Positions 1 through 8,543 of a stretch of DNA of 32,903 bases are shown here, in pieces; the stretch's first letter is position 1; each line of letters begins with the position of its first letter. Source of the stretch: Shewanella sp. (GTDB lineage: Bacteria; Pseudomonadota; Gammaproteobacteria; Enterobacterales; Shewanellaceae); contig NZ_JABSSM010000049.1 in the NCBI RefSeq assembly GCF_013214165.1, positions 1 through 32,903 on the forward strand, given 5' to 3'. The notes beneath the pieces are model-generated. The model did not search any database. It had not been told where the DNA came from and worked only from the letters and a program-made list of their open reading frames with translations. A program made the position numbers and the translations under genes.

Positions 1-77
1 TCGAACTCAGAAGTGAAACGCAATCGCGCCGATGGTAGTGTGGGGTCTCCCCATGTGAGAGTAGGTCATTTCCAGGC
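1..77 (+). rRNA. rrf: 5S ribosomal RNA, 3' part (cut by window start)
   Basis: The first 77 bases match the 3' two-thirds of a gammaproteobacterial 5S rRNA. Visible landmarks are the loop region GAACTCAGAAGTGAAACG, the GCGCCGATGGTAGTGTGGGG helix strand and the closing CCAGGC end. The 5' part lies outside the window. The rho-independent terminator that follows at 95-122 marks the end of an rRNA operon. The exact mature 3' end is uncertain by a few bases. Confidence 0.93.
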
Positions 78-94
78 GCCTAATAAACGAAAAA

Positions 95-122
95 GCCCGT
101 TGCTAACGCAACGGGCTTTTTT
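95..122 (+). terminator. rRNA operon rho-independent terminator
   Basis: A 9-bp perfect stem (GCCCGTTGC / GCAACGGGC, loop TAAC) is followed by TTTTTT. It sits 17 bases after the 5S end and terminates the rRNA operon. Confidence 0.95.
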
Positions 123-900
123 CGTTTTTAGCCTGGAAAGATGACCACTCGAACATGGGGAATATAAAGAGTCCGAACGCAGTGAGGTTCATTCCATGTG
201 ATAGTAGGGTGAAGGGCCCGCTCTTATCAAGCGTAGCTTGATGCTGGGTCTGAACGCGGAGGATTTATCCGAAGCCGGGCCATTGGAAGGCGCCTCTGCT
301 CTTTGTTTCCGTATTCAAAGCGCCGTAATTTCATCCCCATGTGTCCACTTCGTGGATCGAGGTCACTGATATGCTCCTGCATAAGTGACACTTCCCACAT
401 CCATGTGGGTCGTAAGTCATTTCCAGGCGCCTAATTTCTCGTAAAGAGAGTCGATAAAGCCCGTTGCTAACGCAACGGGCTTTTTTCGTTTAGGCCTGAC
501 TCTTTGTTGCAAGAAATGACCGAACGAACATGGGGAATATAAAGAGCCCGAACGCAGTGAGGTTCATTCCATGTGATAGGTCGATAATTGCATCCTCGGT
601 AACTGCTCCATGCGTTACTCTCGATAACTGCTCCTGCATTATTCTAGCTTCGTCCATCCTTGGTCTCGTACCTCCTGAATCCTTTCAGTCGTGCATAAGT
701 GACACTTCCCACATCCATGTGGGTCGTAGGGTGAAGACCTTACGCTTTTCAAGCGCTGCTTGATGCTGGGTTGGTAGAAAAATGTTCCAGACATTTTCTA
801 CATTCCTCACATCCTTGGCGGCATATCCGAAGCTGGGTTATTGGAAGGCGCCTTCGCTTTTTTGTTCCCTAATACTATTCTAAGTAAAAATGTGATCTAA
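123..900. repeat. rrn-distal patchwork of 5S-tail and terminator copies
   Basis: No gene is visible here; the stretch is made of decayed repeats. Bases 131-160 are close to the reverse complement of the 5S 3' end (GCCTGGAAAGATGACC against GGTCATTTCCAGGC at 64-77). Bases 181-209 and about 555-580 resemble the 5S 3' half in direct orientation (AGTGAGGTTCATTCCATGTG). Bases 401-431 repeat the 5S tail (GTCATTTCCAGGCGCC) and lead into a second terminator. Palindromes CCCACATCCATGTGGG occur at 394-409 and 708-723. A further pair, about 269-309 and 829-869, shares GAAGC(C/T)GGG followed by ATTGGAAGGCGCCT. The pattern suggests repeated recombination between rrn ends. Confidence 0.75.
459..486 (+). terminator. 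second copy of the rrn terminator
   Basis: The stem, loop TAAC and T-run are identical to the terminator at 95-122. The copy is preceded at 416-431 by the last 16 bases of the 5S gene, so tail and terminator were duplicated together. No intact rRNA gene lies in front of it. Confidence 0.9.
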
Positions 901-902
901 TT

Positions 903-1375
903 GTGGTCATCATATCTTCTTCATTTGTGGTTATGGATAATTTTAAAAATACAGATTTCAATTCTCTAGCTCGTCAGCAAAAATCCATCAGACTCTATCT
1001 ACTACTTATTGAATCATATGGGATTTTACTGGATAACCTCACGCTCTATGCACCCCAAACAACCAGTAGAGGCTCAAGAAGAGTTTAAAAAAATTCCAAA
1101 TAAAAACGATCGCTAAGATCCCCAAGCACCTACCTTTAGAACGCATCAATATTTGGTTTCAGGACAAAGTAATAGTGGTTCCATGGACGAGTAAAGAAGC
1201 CATGATCCTATACTTGAGACTGATTTCGGAAGTCACTGAAGCAGATAGACATACAGTCGTGATCATGGATGGTGCAGGCTGGCATACCGATAGCATCGCA
1301 GATGAATTGAGTAATGTCATCCTGATCAAATTTTCCTCTATTCACCAGGGCTTAATTCGATAGAACAAATATAGT
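903..1375 (+). pseudogene. decayed IS630-family transposase
   Basis: Pieces of an IS630-type DDE transposase occur in order but in different frames. First, DNFKNTDFNSLARQQKSIR (from about 936) is the N-terminal HTH start. Next, HPKQPVEAQEEFKK (about 1050-1092) is the middle linker. Then KTIAKIPKHLPLERINIWFQ (about 1104-1163) leads to the first catalytic Asp region, where the expected DEARFGQ-like motif is broken. Finally, RHTVVIMDGAGWHTD (about 1247-1290) carries the second catalytic Asp. The C-terminal Glu region is absent and the frame ends at 1363. Internal deletions and frameshifts make it inactive. No terminal inverted repeats were found. Confidence 0.8.
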
Positions 1376-1635
1376 GAAATGGGCAAGCACTTTGCTAAAG
1401 GAGCGGTCACTCTCGGCTATTCATGTCTTTTTCTTCAATCTTATGACATTTGTGCTTCCATGCACTCCTATGGCGGTGGTTTTCGATTTATTCTTCTACC
1501 TATGAGCTGCTTTTGTTGTGAATCGAAGACGGGAAGGACGCAAAAAGAGTAAACTAGTCTAAATGAATTCGCTTTATTAGAAGATGCTGTGATCTTAACG
1601 TCTACTTGACTACTTAATAATAGGTATAATGTTTT

Positions 1636-1887
1636 ATGAATTGTCGACTTGGATGTGGAGCTTGCTGTATCGCCCCATCGATCTCTAGTCCCATTCCTGG
1701 GATGCCTCAAGGTAAACCAGCGGGTGAGCGGTGTATTCAGCTATCCAATGACAATTTATGCATGATTTTTGGGATGAAAGAACGCCCGGTAGTTTGCAGC
1801 TCCTTCTCTGCAACTATTGATGTATGTGGTAGTACTACTTCTGAAGCTATTCATTTGATCTCTTTTTTAGAGGCTCAAACCAGCTAG
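1636..1887 (+). CDS. YkgJ-type cysteine-cluster protein
   Basis: The product is a small 83-residue protein. Its N-terminal CxxxCGACC arrangement (MNCRLGCGACCIAP) and later Cys at about 36, 42, 54 and 64 are typical of the YkgJ family, which is predicted to bind a metal or Fe-S cluster; no reaction is established. It ends 21 bases before the nsrR-like gene on the same strand, so the two are probably co-transcribed. A link to the Fe-S-sensing regulator next door is suggested by context only. A TATAAT box lies at 1625-1630, very close to the start codon. A TTGACT at 1606-1611 is only 13 bases upstream of it, too close for a normal sigma-70 promoter. Confidence 0.8.
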   Translation: MNCRLGCGACCIAPSISSPIPGMPQGKPAGERCIQLSNDNLCMIFGMKERPVVCSSFSATIDVCGSTTSEAIHLISFLEAQTS

Positions 1888-1908
1888 ACTAACTTTGTAA
1901 GGTGCCTA

Positions 1909-2367
1909 ATGCAGTTAACTCGTTATACAGACTTTGGTATTCGTACCTTAATGTATTTGGCTATTCAGCCTGACAGAGAGACGCTATTTCGAATTTCGGA
2001 GATCACTCAGGTCTTTGACTTGTCGCCTAATCATGTTTCTAAGATAGTGCATCACCTGGGTAAGCTAGGTTACTTAGAAACCATTCGAGGTAAATGTGGC
2101 GGTTTTCGTTTAGGTAAGTCAGCGAAAGAGATCAATATCGGTCAACTGGTGAGAGTGCTAGAAAACTCTTTGGCACCTATCGATTGCAGTAAACCCTATT
2201 GTCGCCTGACCCCCTCTTGCCAGCTAAGAGGTGTATTAGCCGAGGCTGTTACCGCTTATTTAACGGTTTTAGATCAGTACTCTCTGGCGGATATCGTTAG
2301 CAATAATCATGAGTTGGTAAAGCTGCTCCCTGAATTGTCTATTCCTGTACTTGAACTCAGCTCCTAA
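1909..2367 (+). CDS. nsrR: NsrR-like Rrf2-family transcriptional repressor (nitric oxide sensor)
   Basis: The 152-residue protein has the Rrf2 winged helix at the N-terminus (MQLTRYTDFGIRTLMYLA, recognition segment SPNHVSKIVHHLGKLGYL, wing RGKCGGFRLG). The cluster-binding region reads DCSKPYCRLTPSCQ, giving Cys-x4-Cys-x5-Cys as in NsrR, where a [4Fe-4S] cluster reacts with NO and releases repression of NO detoxification genes. IscR spaces its cysteines differently, so NsrR is the better match. The start is supported by TAAGG upstream of ATG. No known NsrR target such as hmp lies in the window. An inverted repeat AAGAT-N6-ATCTT at 1581-1596 upstream of the ykgJ-type gene is a weak candidate operator. 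Confidence 0.88.
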   Translation: MQLTRYTDFGIRTLMYLAIQPDRETLFRISEITQVFDLSPNHVSKIVHHLGKLGYLETIRGKCGGFRLGKSAKEINIGQLVRVLENSLAPIDCSKPYCRLTPSCQLRGVLAEAVTAYLTVLDQYSLADIVSNNHELVKLLPELSIPVLELSS

Positions 2368-2394
2368 CGCTCGGCCCTAGAGTTATATCAATCG

Positions 2395-3165
2395 CTACTG
2401 CAATCTGATATTAACATCTTTTCCTATCTGTTCTTGTTTTGTACTTACTGCGATTTTATAAGGTAAAAGCTCCGAAACTTTAACCAGGCTGATACCTGCC
2501 TGCTGTAATCGCGGTAGGTTCCGTTTCAAATATTCTATTGTTTCAGGATGTGGGTGAGCTATGGCAACGACTTGGCCTTGTCTAAGTGCCAAGGCGATAA
2601 GACGTTCAAACTGTTGCTCCAAACCGGCTTGTGAGACGTCATTATCCAAGAATATCTGCCGTTTTAACCTAGGTATACCTAGTTTGTCAGCTGTACTCCC
2701 AGCCTTGGTGTAACGTGTGGTTATACTATCGACGAAGTAGAGTCGCTTCTGTTTTAAACTTTCCATCACCCACAGCATGGGCTCATCCAGCTGGGTCAAC
2801 AAACTTCCCATATGGTTGTTGGCGCCTTTAGCGAACGGGATATTCTCGAAAGCCTGGTTTATGGTCTGCTTAACATCCATTTCACTCATATCATTGGTTA
2901 TGCCTCCTGGGCCAAGCTTCTTGCCATTGAGTGCTTGCATAGGCAGGTGTAGCATTACTTCGTAGCCTCTTTCGTGTGCAATATGAGCAACTGAACTGCC
3001 AAGAGGCGTGTGAGGAAGTACTGAGAGGGTGATGTTATTGGGTAAAGTCAGTACGGCTTCATCGGATTGACGATAGCCAATATCGTCAATGATGATCGCA
3101 ACTTTAGCGGCATTTACATGACTACCAGGAAACATTAACGTAAAAACAAATATTAAAAAGCGCAC
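2395..3165 (-). CDS. yibQ: divergent polysaccharide deacetylase family protein (YibQ)
   Basis: The 256-residue protein has an N-terminal signal peptide (FLIFVFTLMFPGSHVNAA) and so acts in the periplasm. The divergent polysaccharide deacetylase fold is recognisable from AIIIDDIGY (Asp pair), HLPMQ, NNHMGS and AIAHPHPETI, which carry the usual Asp/His positions. The substrate is unknown. It is last in the gpmI-envC-ctpA-yibQ run, 45 bases after ctpA, an order common in Shewanella and other gammaproteobacteria. The reported start is GTG, but a strong AGGAGGT (complement of 3185-3191) lies 19 bases upstream, too far for it. An in-frame ATA sits 8 bases from that site, so the true start may be a rare codon. 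Confidence 0.88.
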   Translation of the reverse strand: MRFLIFVFTLMFPGSHVNAAKVAIIIDDIGYRQSDEAVLTLPNNITLSVLPHTPLGSSVAHIAHERGYEVMLHLPMQALNGKKLGPGGITNDMSEMDVKQTINQAFENIPFAKGANNHMGSLLTQLDEPMLWVMESLKQKRLYFVDSITTRYTKAGSTADKLGIPRLKRQIFLDNDVSQAGLEQQFERLIALALRQGQVVAIAHPHPETIEYLKRNLPRLQQAGISLVKVSELLPYKIAVSTKQEQIGKDVNIRLQ

Positions 3166-3210
3166 AGTGTTCGGTATTTTCCAGACCTCCTACTCTAAGA
3201 GCAAAAGGCG

Positions 3211-4431
3211 TTAAGAATGAGTTTTTATCCATGTAATTGCTGAATCCAATATCAGATCAGTTTCTACATTATTATCTTCAATTTTATCATGGACATTAGT
3301 CTCGTCGATTATAGGCATAGTTTGCTCATTTGTGACAGTCTCTAATTGAAGTTTTATATCTGGCTCAATCCCCTTACTATTAATGTCACGGCCATTGGGG
3401 GTGGTATATTTGGCGATCGTCAGTTTTATTGCATTCCCTTCCATTAATGTTGGAATTAGGCTCTGTACGGTTCCCTTACCGAAGCTGGTCTCACCTATCA
3501 GCTTAGCTCTTTTATTATCCTGTAGGGCGGCGGCAAGCACCTCTGAAGCAGATGCAGATCCCTTGTTGATTAACACCAGCATAGGAACATCGTTAAGCAT
3601 GGTCTGAGGTGAGGCATAATAGTCTGAGTTTGCGTCGAAGAATCGTCCCTCGGTTGACACTATTCTGCCTTTGTCGAGAAATATGTCGGCAATTTTTATG
3701 GCTTGATCGAGTAAGCCTCCCGGATTATTCCTCAGGTCTAAGATGAGTCCCTGTAATTTTAGCGGCTGCCACAGGGCTAATTGCTTAACCATTTCCTCTG
3801 TTGAGTTGTCCTGAAAGTTGGCAAGCTTGATAAAGCCAATATTACCATCCAGCAATTCGGCCGTGACCGAGAGCACCGAGATGAGGCTCGGCACTAAGGT
3901 AACTTCATAGACGGTATCCATATTAGGGTGAGTGAGTGCAAGCACAATTGATTGGTTATTCTGGCTATGGTTTTTGATTTCTGTAAGCAGGTCATCTAAC
4001 TTGCTGTAATCGACCTTGTTATTATTGAGTTTAACTATTCGGTCGCCTGCTCTTATACCAGCACGTTCGGCAGGAGAACCTGCAAAGGGGGTTATTATGG
4101 TTATTTGGTCATCTTCTGTTGCTATCTCTATGCCAAAACCGAAGTATTCGCCCTTATTGGCATTTCTAATATTTGAGAATTCTTGTTTATCGAGAAAGTT
4201 AGAATAAGGGTCTAACTTAGCAAAAATACCTTCGATTGCTGCAGCAATAAGCTCATCTTGGCTCAGCTCTGTTACATAGTAGGTTTCTACTGTGTCGATG
4301 ACGTCGAGTAAGAGAGGATAGTTAAGATTGTGATGATATTGTTCGGCGTTTTCTTGTCCTGATAGGGTAACGGAAATCCCTAGTCCGACACCAATGAGAA
4401 TACTACCAAGGTAGCGAATATATTTTGACAT
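3211..4431 (-). CDS. ctpA: carboxyl-terminal processing protease (S41 family)
   Basis: The 406-residue protein has an N-terminal membrane anchor or signal segment (YLGSILIGVGLGISVTL). A PDZ domain follows (about 95-180, with YFGFGIE and GSPAERAGIRAGDRI), then the S41 protease domain. The catalytic pair is Ser294 in GSASASE and Lys319 in FGKGTVQ, 25 residues apart as in Prc/CtpA. LDLRNNPGG at 231-239 is the usual strand before the active site. It cleaves C-terminal tails of periplasmic substrates, probably including peptidoglycan enzymes. It lies 32 bases after envC in the same run, which fits a role in cell-wall turnover. Confidence 0.95.
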   Translation of the reverse strand: MSKYIRYLGSILIGVGLGISVTLSGQENAEQYHHNLNYPLLLDVIDTVETYYVTELSQDELIAAAIEGIFAKLDPYSNFLDKQEFSNIRNANKGEYFGFGIEIATEDDQITIITPFAGSPAERAGIRAGDRIVKLNNNKVDYSKLDDLLTEIKNHSQNNQSIVLALTHPNMDTVYEVTLVPSLISVLSVTAELLDGNIGFIKLANFQDNSTEEMVKQLALWQPLKLQGLILDLRNNPGGLLDQAIKIADIFLDKGRIVSTEGRFFDANSDYYASPQTMLNDVPMLVLINKGSASASEVLAAALQDNKRAKLIGETSFGKGTVQSLIPTLMEGNAIKLTIAKYTTPNGRDINSKGIEPDIKLQLETVTNEQTMPIIDETNVHDKIEDNNVETDLILDSAITWIKTHS

Positions 4432-4463
4432 GGCAGCCCCTATATTTAAGGGCTAGATCTCTC

Positions 4464-5597
4464 CTAGCGTGTACAGTATCTCGCCGGATCGACCGCTTGC
4501 CCTTTATGCCTTACCTCAAAGTATAGGCCAGGCTCAGTCTGTCCACCCGACCGACCGACCAATGCGATGGATTCTCCTTTATTTACAGAGTCTCCGGGGT
4601 TTTTTAATAGGGTTTGGGCATGACCATAAAGGCTCATATAGCCTTTACCGTGATCGACAACTAGCACCATACCGAAGCCGCGTAACCAGTCTGCATAGAT
4701 GACCTTGCCCGCTGCGATAGCCGCTATTTTTTGACCTTCCGGAGCCGAGAGTGTGACCCCCTTCCATTTTACCTGACCCGATCTACGGCTGCCGAAGCCC
4801 GACTTGATACGGCCCTTAGTCGGCCATTTTAGCTTTCTGCTACTGGATAACCCTTGCATCTTAGGGTTACTTTTCATGGCCATTATGGCTTGATCGACAG
4901 CATGTTTGAGACTGGCTTCCTCTATCTGTAGCTGCTCCAACTTGGCGCCACTGCTATTGAGTGTTCTCTGTAGTTGTGTGAGGGTTTTTTGTCTCTGGCT
5001 CTGTTCCTGGTTGAGCTGTTTCGCCTGTTGTTGCTGGTTGAGAATGAGCTTATTCAGCTGAGTCTTCTGGGCTATCTGCTCAATTTGAATATCATTGAGT
5101 TCTTCGATGGTCTGTTTCAACTCATTGATCGATGCCATGCGGGCATTATTTAAATATTGATAGTAGGCGAGTAGACGTTCGATGCTGGCTGGGCTCTGCT
5201 GGTTGAGTAACATCTTACTATAGTCGTGATTACCCGCTAAATAGGCACTGGCCAACTGATTGGCTAATGTTTGCTGCTGAGTTTGCTTCAGTGTATCTAA
5301 CTGTTTTTGGCGTTTATCTAATTCTGCGAGTTTTTTATCTGTCTTGGACAGTGAATTTTTGGTCTCATTGGCTTTTCTTGCCGCGGAGGCGATCGCTTTT
5401 TCATCTTTCTTCAGCAATGAGATTAACTTCTCTCGCTGCTTAGTGGTGTTTTTTAGATCCGATGTCTGTTTGCTTATCTGTGATTGCAGTACTTTAAGAT
5501 CGGATCGACGCTGCTCCAAGTCTGAGGCCAGCAGTGGCGTTGAAAGTATGATAAAGCCAGCAAGAATGCTGGCTTTACTGAAAAAACGAATATTCAC
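4464..5597 (-). CDS. envC: EnvC-type murein hydrolase activator (degenerate LytM/M23 domain)
   Basis: The 377-residue protein has a signal peptide (SILAGFIILSTPLLASD), a long coiled coil (about 26-245, Gln/Lys/Leu-rich) and a C-terminal LytM domain (about 258-375). The zinc ligands of active M23 enzymes are missing: the first His/Asp pair is absent around KGVTLSAPEG, and the last motif reads LYFEVR instead of LHFEVR. This is the pattern of EnvC, which activates the division amidases AmiA/AmiB and does not cut peptidoglycan itself. The start is GTG, 10 bases after the gpmI stop codon. It is a member of the gpmI-envC-ctpA-yibQ operon. Confidence 0.92.
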   Translation of the reverse strand: MNIRFFSKASILAGFIILSTPLLASDLEQRRSDLKVLQSQISKQTSDLKNTTKQREKLISLLKKDEKAIASAARKANETKNSLSKTDKKLAELDKRQKQLDTLKQTQQQTLANQLASAYLAGNHDYSKMLLNQQSPASIERLLAYYQYLNNARMASINELKQTIEELNDIQIEQIAQKTQLNKLILNQQQQAKQLNQEQSQRQKTLTQLQRTLNSSGAKLEQLQIEEASLKHAVDQAIMAMKSNPKMQGLSSSRKLKWPTKGRIKSGFGSRRSGQVKWKGVTLSAPEGQKIAAIAAGKVIYADWLRGFGMVLVVDHGKGYMSLYGHAQTLLKNPGDSVNKGESIALVGRSGGQTEPGLYFEVRHKGQAVDPARYCTR

Positions 5598-5607
5598 GTG
5601 TCGGTGG

Positions 5608-7152
5608 TTACTCTTTGATTTTGATGATGGAACGCCCGGTCATCTCTGATGGTACCGTTTCTCCCATCAAGGTTAACATGGTTGGAGCAAGATCGCTCAG
5701 GCGACCGCCATCTTCGATAATCGCATCACGTCCAACGTAGATCAATGGCACAGGTTCACAGGTGTGAGCCGTGTGTGCCTGGCCGGTTTTCTCATCGGTC
5801 ATCTGCTCGGCATTACCGTGGTCGGCTGTGATTAAACACTCTCCTGCCACTTTAGCCAGAGCCTCCACGACGCGGCCGATGCTAGTATCGACTGCCTCAC
5901 AGGCTTTAACCGCTGCCTCGAAGCTACCCGTATGACCCACCATATCTCCGTTTGGATAGTTACAGATGATGACATCATAGTCAGTAGACTCTATGGCTGC
6001 GACTAACTTATCTGTCAGCTCGAGAGAACTCATCTCAGGCTGTAGATCATAGGTTGCCACCTTAGGTGATTGGATCAGAATTCTGTCCTCGCCCTTAAAT
6101 GCTTCCTCTTTACCGCCATTGAAGAAGAAGGTCACATGGGCATATTTCTCCGTCTCTGATATACGCAGTTGTGTCTTATCCCGACTCTGCAGAACTTCAC
6201 CTAAGGTGTTGACGAGCTCTGTCGCTGGATAGGCTATCGCTGCAGGTATATTCGCGGCGTACTGAGTCAACATCAAGAAGTGTGCTTTTGTCGTCACCTT
6301 ACGCTCGAAGCCATCGAAATCTGGGTCGACGAAGCTGCGGCTGATCTGACGTGCACGGTCGGCGCGGAAATTCATGAAGATAAGTGAATCACTATCGGCG
6401 AGCTTAGCGACATTACCTTGGTTGTCGGTGATCGCCGAGCTTGCGACAAACTCATCGTTTTCGTTACGTTGATAAGCAGCTTCCAGTGCGTCTACAGCAT
6501 TAGTGTATTGATGCAGAGACTCGCCTTGGGTGATCAAATCATAGGCTAGGGTCACACGATCCCAGCGATTATCACGGTCCATTGCGTAATAGCGGCCTAT
6601 CACTGAAGCGATGCGGCCTGTGCCTAATCTAGTAAACAGATCATCAAAATGAGCCAAGCTAGATTTTGCACTGCGTGGTGGAGTGTCGCGACCATCGAGG
6701 AAAGCGTGCAGATATACCTGCTTAGCACCGCGTTCGACTGCCAGACGGCACATGGCCTCGATATGATTCTCATGGCTATGTACACCACCTGGAGATAAGA
6801 GCCCCATTATGTGTACAGCACCCTCTTTGGCGATAGCCTGATCTATGGCGTCGACTAGTGCCGGGTTTTGCTGAAACTCACCGTCATCAATTGCCTTGCC
6901 TATTCTTGTAAGCTCTTGATAAACAATGCGTCCTGAGCCGATATTGATATGACCAACCTCGGAGTTACCCATTTGACCATCGGGTAGTCCCACATCTAAG
7001 CCTGAAGCTGAGATTAGATTGTTAGGGTACTGGGCATTGAGTCGATCCAAAACCGGTGTCTTAGCATGGAAAACGGCATTTTTTTGCGTGTTTTCACGGT
7101 AACCCCAGCCATCGAGGATCAGCAATGCCAAGGGGCGTTTGCGTGTCGTCAT
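5608..7152 (-). CDS. gpmI: 2,3-bisphosphoglycerate-independent phosphoglycerate mutase
   Basis: The 514-residue protein has the normal iPGM length. It interconverts 3- and 2-phosphoglycerate in glycolysis using two Mn ions. The metal site begins at [10 protein letters not shown] (Asp14), and Ser64 in [15 protein letters not shown] is the phospho-acceptor. [20 protein letters not shown] and the C-terminal metal-binding [10 protein letters not shown] are all present. The start is supported by AAAGG nine bases upstream. It is the first gene of the minus-strand operon and is divergent from the rhodanese gene, with 241 bases between them. Confidence 0.97.
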   Translation of the reverse strand: MTTRKRPLALLILDGWGYRENTQKNAVFHAKTPVLDRLNAQYPNNLISASGLDVGLPDGQMGNSEVGHINIGSGRIVYQELTRIGKAIDDGEFQQNPALVDAIDQAIAKEGAVHIMGLLSPGGVHSHENHIEAMCRLAVERGAKQVYLHAFLDGRDTPPRSAKSSLAHFDDLFTRLGTGRIASVIGRYYAMDRDNRWDRVTLAYDLITQGESLHQYTNAVDALEAAYQRNENDEFVASSAITDNQGNVAKLADSDSLIFMNFRADRARQISRSFVDPDFDGFERKVTTKAHFLMLTQYAANIPAAIAYPATELVNTLGEVLQSRDKTQLRISETEKYAHVTFFFNGGKEEAFKGEDRILIQSPKVATYDLQPEMSSLELTDKLVAAIESTDYDVIICNYPNGDMVGHTGSFEAAVKACEAVDTSIGRVVEALAKVAGECLITADHGNAEQMTDEKTGQAHTAHTCEPVPLIYVGRDAIIEDGGRLSDLAPTMLTLMGETVPSEMTGRSIIKIKE

Positions 7153-7338
7153 GGTAGTACCTTTTAAGTTTGAAAGATTAAAGTTGAAAATAGGAATTGG
7201 ATAAATATTACTACGGAAGGCCTAGTTGAAAAAGGAATTTACCTAGATTGAGATAATCGAGTTGGCGTCTATCTTATTAACACGCGTCATTCATAGGCTT
7301 TAGGTCCTTCAACAAGATGCTGCAATCTCCTATCGCGG

Positions 7339-7347
7339 TGGTATACT
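7339..7347 (+). promoter_or_regulatory. candidate extended -10 promoter for the rhodanese gene
   Basis: TGGTATACT matches the extended -10 form (TGnTATACT) and lies 46 bases before the start codon at 7394. No clear -35 box is visible, which extended -10 promoters can tolerate. It was assigned by eye only. Confidence 0.45.
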
Positions 7348-7393
7348 CTGTGCCCTAATTGTATTTTCAGCCCTAAGAAGTAGGCAGTTTACC

Positions 7394-7828
7394 ATGCAAG
7401 AATATATCGAATTTTTGAAAGCTAACCCTATGCTCAGCTTAGCTTGGATAGGTCTTTTGATTGGTCTTATCGCCAGCGTTTTCAAATCCAGTATCTCCAA
7501 GGTCAATACTATCGGTCACCAACAGGCTACGCTGCTTATCAATAAGCAAGACGCCAAAGTGATAGATGTAAGGGAAAAAGGGGAGTTTAAGAAGGGTCAT
7601 ATCGTCGATGCTTTGAATGTGCCTTTATCTGAAATTAAAAATAATCAACTTTCAGCCCTTGAAAAGTTTAAAGCAAGTCCCATTATAATGGTATGCAACG
7701 CTGGTATGGTGTCATCACAAGCCTCGCAGTTGATGGTTAAGGCTGGTTTCGAATCTGTGCATAACCTCAAAGGCGGTATGGGTGAGTGGCAGTCAAGTAA
7801 TCTGCCGGTAACGAAAAGTAAGAAATAA
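7394..7828 (+). CDS. yibN: membrane-anchored rhodanese-like protein (YibN)
   Basis: The 144-residue protein has one N-terminal membrane segment (LSLAWIGLLIGLIASVF) and then a single rhodanese domain (about 35-140). The domain shows VIDVREKGEFKKGHIVDALN and the active-site loop MVCNAGMVSSQA, in which Cys is the sulfur-carrying residue. It probably moves sulfur or senses redox state; the substrate is unknown. Its position directly before secB is a conserved arrangement (yibN-secB-gpsA in E. coli). Confidence 0.92.
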   Translation: MQEYIEFLKANPMLSLAWIGLLIGLIASVFKSSISKVNTIGHQQATLLINKQDAKVIDVREKGEFKKGHIVDALNVPLSEIKNNQLSALEKFKASPIIMVCNAGMVSSQASQLMVKAGFESVHNLKGGMGEWQSSNLPVTKSKK

Positions 7829-7933
7829 CAATAACCCGGGATGGTGTTTGAGAGCGAGATACAGGTCTCAAGTAACAAAAGCCCTTAAATTGGCTTCAAT
7901 TTTGAAGCCTAATTAATTGGATAGGTAAATATT

Positions 7934-8437
7934 ATGGCTGAAGTAGCAAATAACGAACAACAAGATCCTCAATTCAATATCCAACGTGTATACACCAAGG
8001 ATATCTCTTTCGAAACTCCAAACAGCCCGGCTGTTTTCCAGAAAGAGTGGAACCCTGAAGTTAAGCTAGATCTTGATACTCGTAGCGCTAAGCTAGCTGA
8101 CAACGTTTTTGAAGTTGTCCTGTCTCTGACTGTTACTGCTAAAAACGGTGACGAAACTGCATTCCTTTGTGAAGTTCAGCAAGCTGGTATCTTCGCAATC
8201 AATGGTCTGACTGAGCAGCAACTTGCTCATTCACTAGGTGCATACTGTCCTAACATCCTATTCCCATATGCTCGTGAAGCAGTGGGTAGCCTGGTTTCTC
8301 GTGGTACTTTCCCACAGCTAAACCTAGCACCAGTTAACTTCGATGCGCTTTTCGCTCAGTACGTTAACCAGCGTCAAGCGGGTGCCGAAGAAGCTGCTAA
8401 GAGTGAAGCTGCTAAGAGTGAAGAAGCAAGCGCGTAA
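7934..8437 (+). CDS. secB: protein-export chaperone SecB
   Basis: The 167-residue protein matches SecB throughout: [19 protein letters not shown], the central [12 protein letters not shown] strand, and [20 protein letters not shown] followed by [16 protein letters not shown]. SecB is a tetrameric cytosolic chaperone that holds preproteins unfolded and hands them to SecA. It has an acidic Ala/Glu-rich tail ([17 protein letters not shown]) longer than the E. coli one, containing a short internal duplication of AAKSE. It lies between the rhodanese gene and gpsA. Confidence 0.97.
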   Translation: MAEVANNEQQDPQFNIQRVYTKDISFETPNSPAVFQKEWNPEVKLDLDTRSAKLADNVFEVVLSLTVTAKNGDETAFLCEVQQAGIFAINGLTEQQLAHSLGAYCPNILFPYAREAVGSLVSRGTFPQLNLAPVNFDALFAQYVNQRQAGAEEAAKSEAAKSEEASA

Positions 8438-8493
8438 TTAAAAACTGAACGTATCTGTTCAGCATTTTTCAGTCGCTGCTCAGATAGTGGCTG

Positions 8494-8522
8494 ATTCATT
8501 CGAGCATTAGATTCGAATGAAT
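8494..8522 (+). other. inverted repeat between secB and gpsA
   Basis: ATTCATTCG and CGAATGAAT form a 9-bp stem with an 11-base loop, with no T-run after it. It may be an mRNA structure or a weak pause site rather than a terminator. Confidence 0.4.
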
Positions 8523-8543
8523 TGGCATTAAGCGAGTAGCTAT

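Noticed and set aside
530..763. 77-codon frame in the rrn-distal region
   Set aside because: It runs through 5S-tail and palindrome copies and has no start signal.
1606..1630. TTGACT and TATAAT as a sigma-70 promoter of the ykgJ-type gene
   Set aside because: The spacer is 13 bases, too short. Only the TATAAT is kept as a possible -10.
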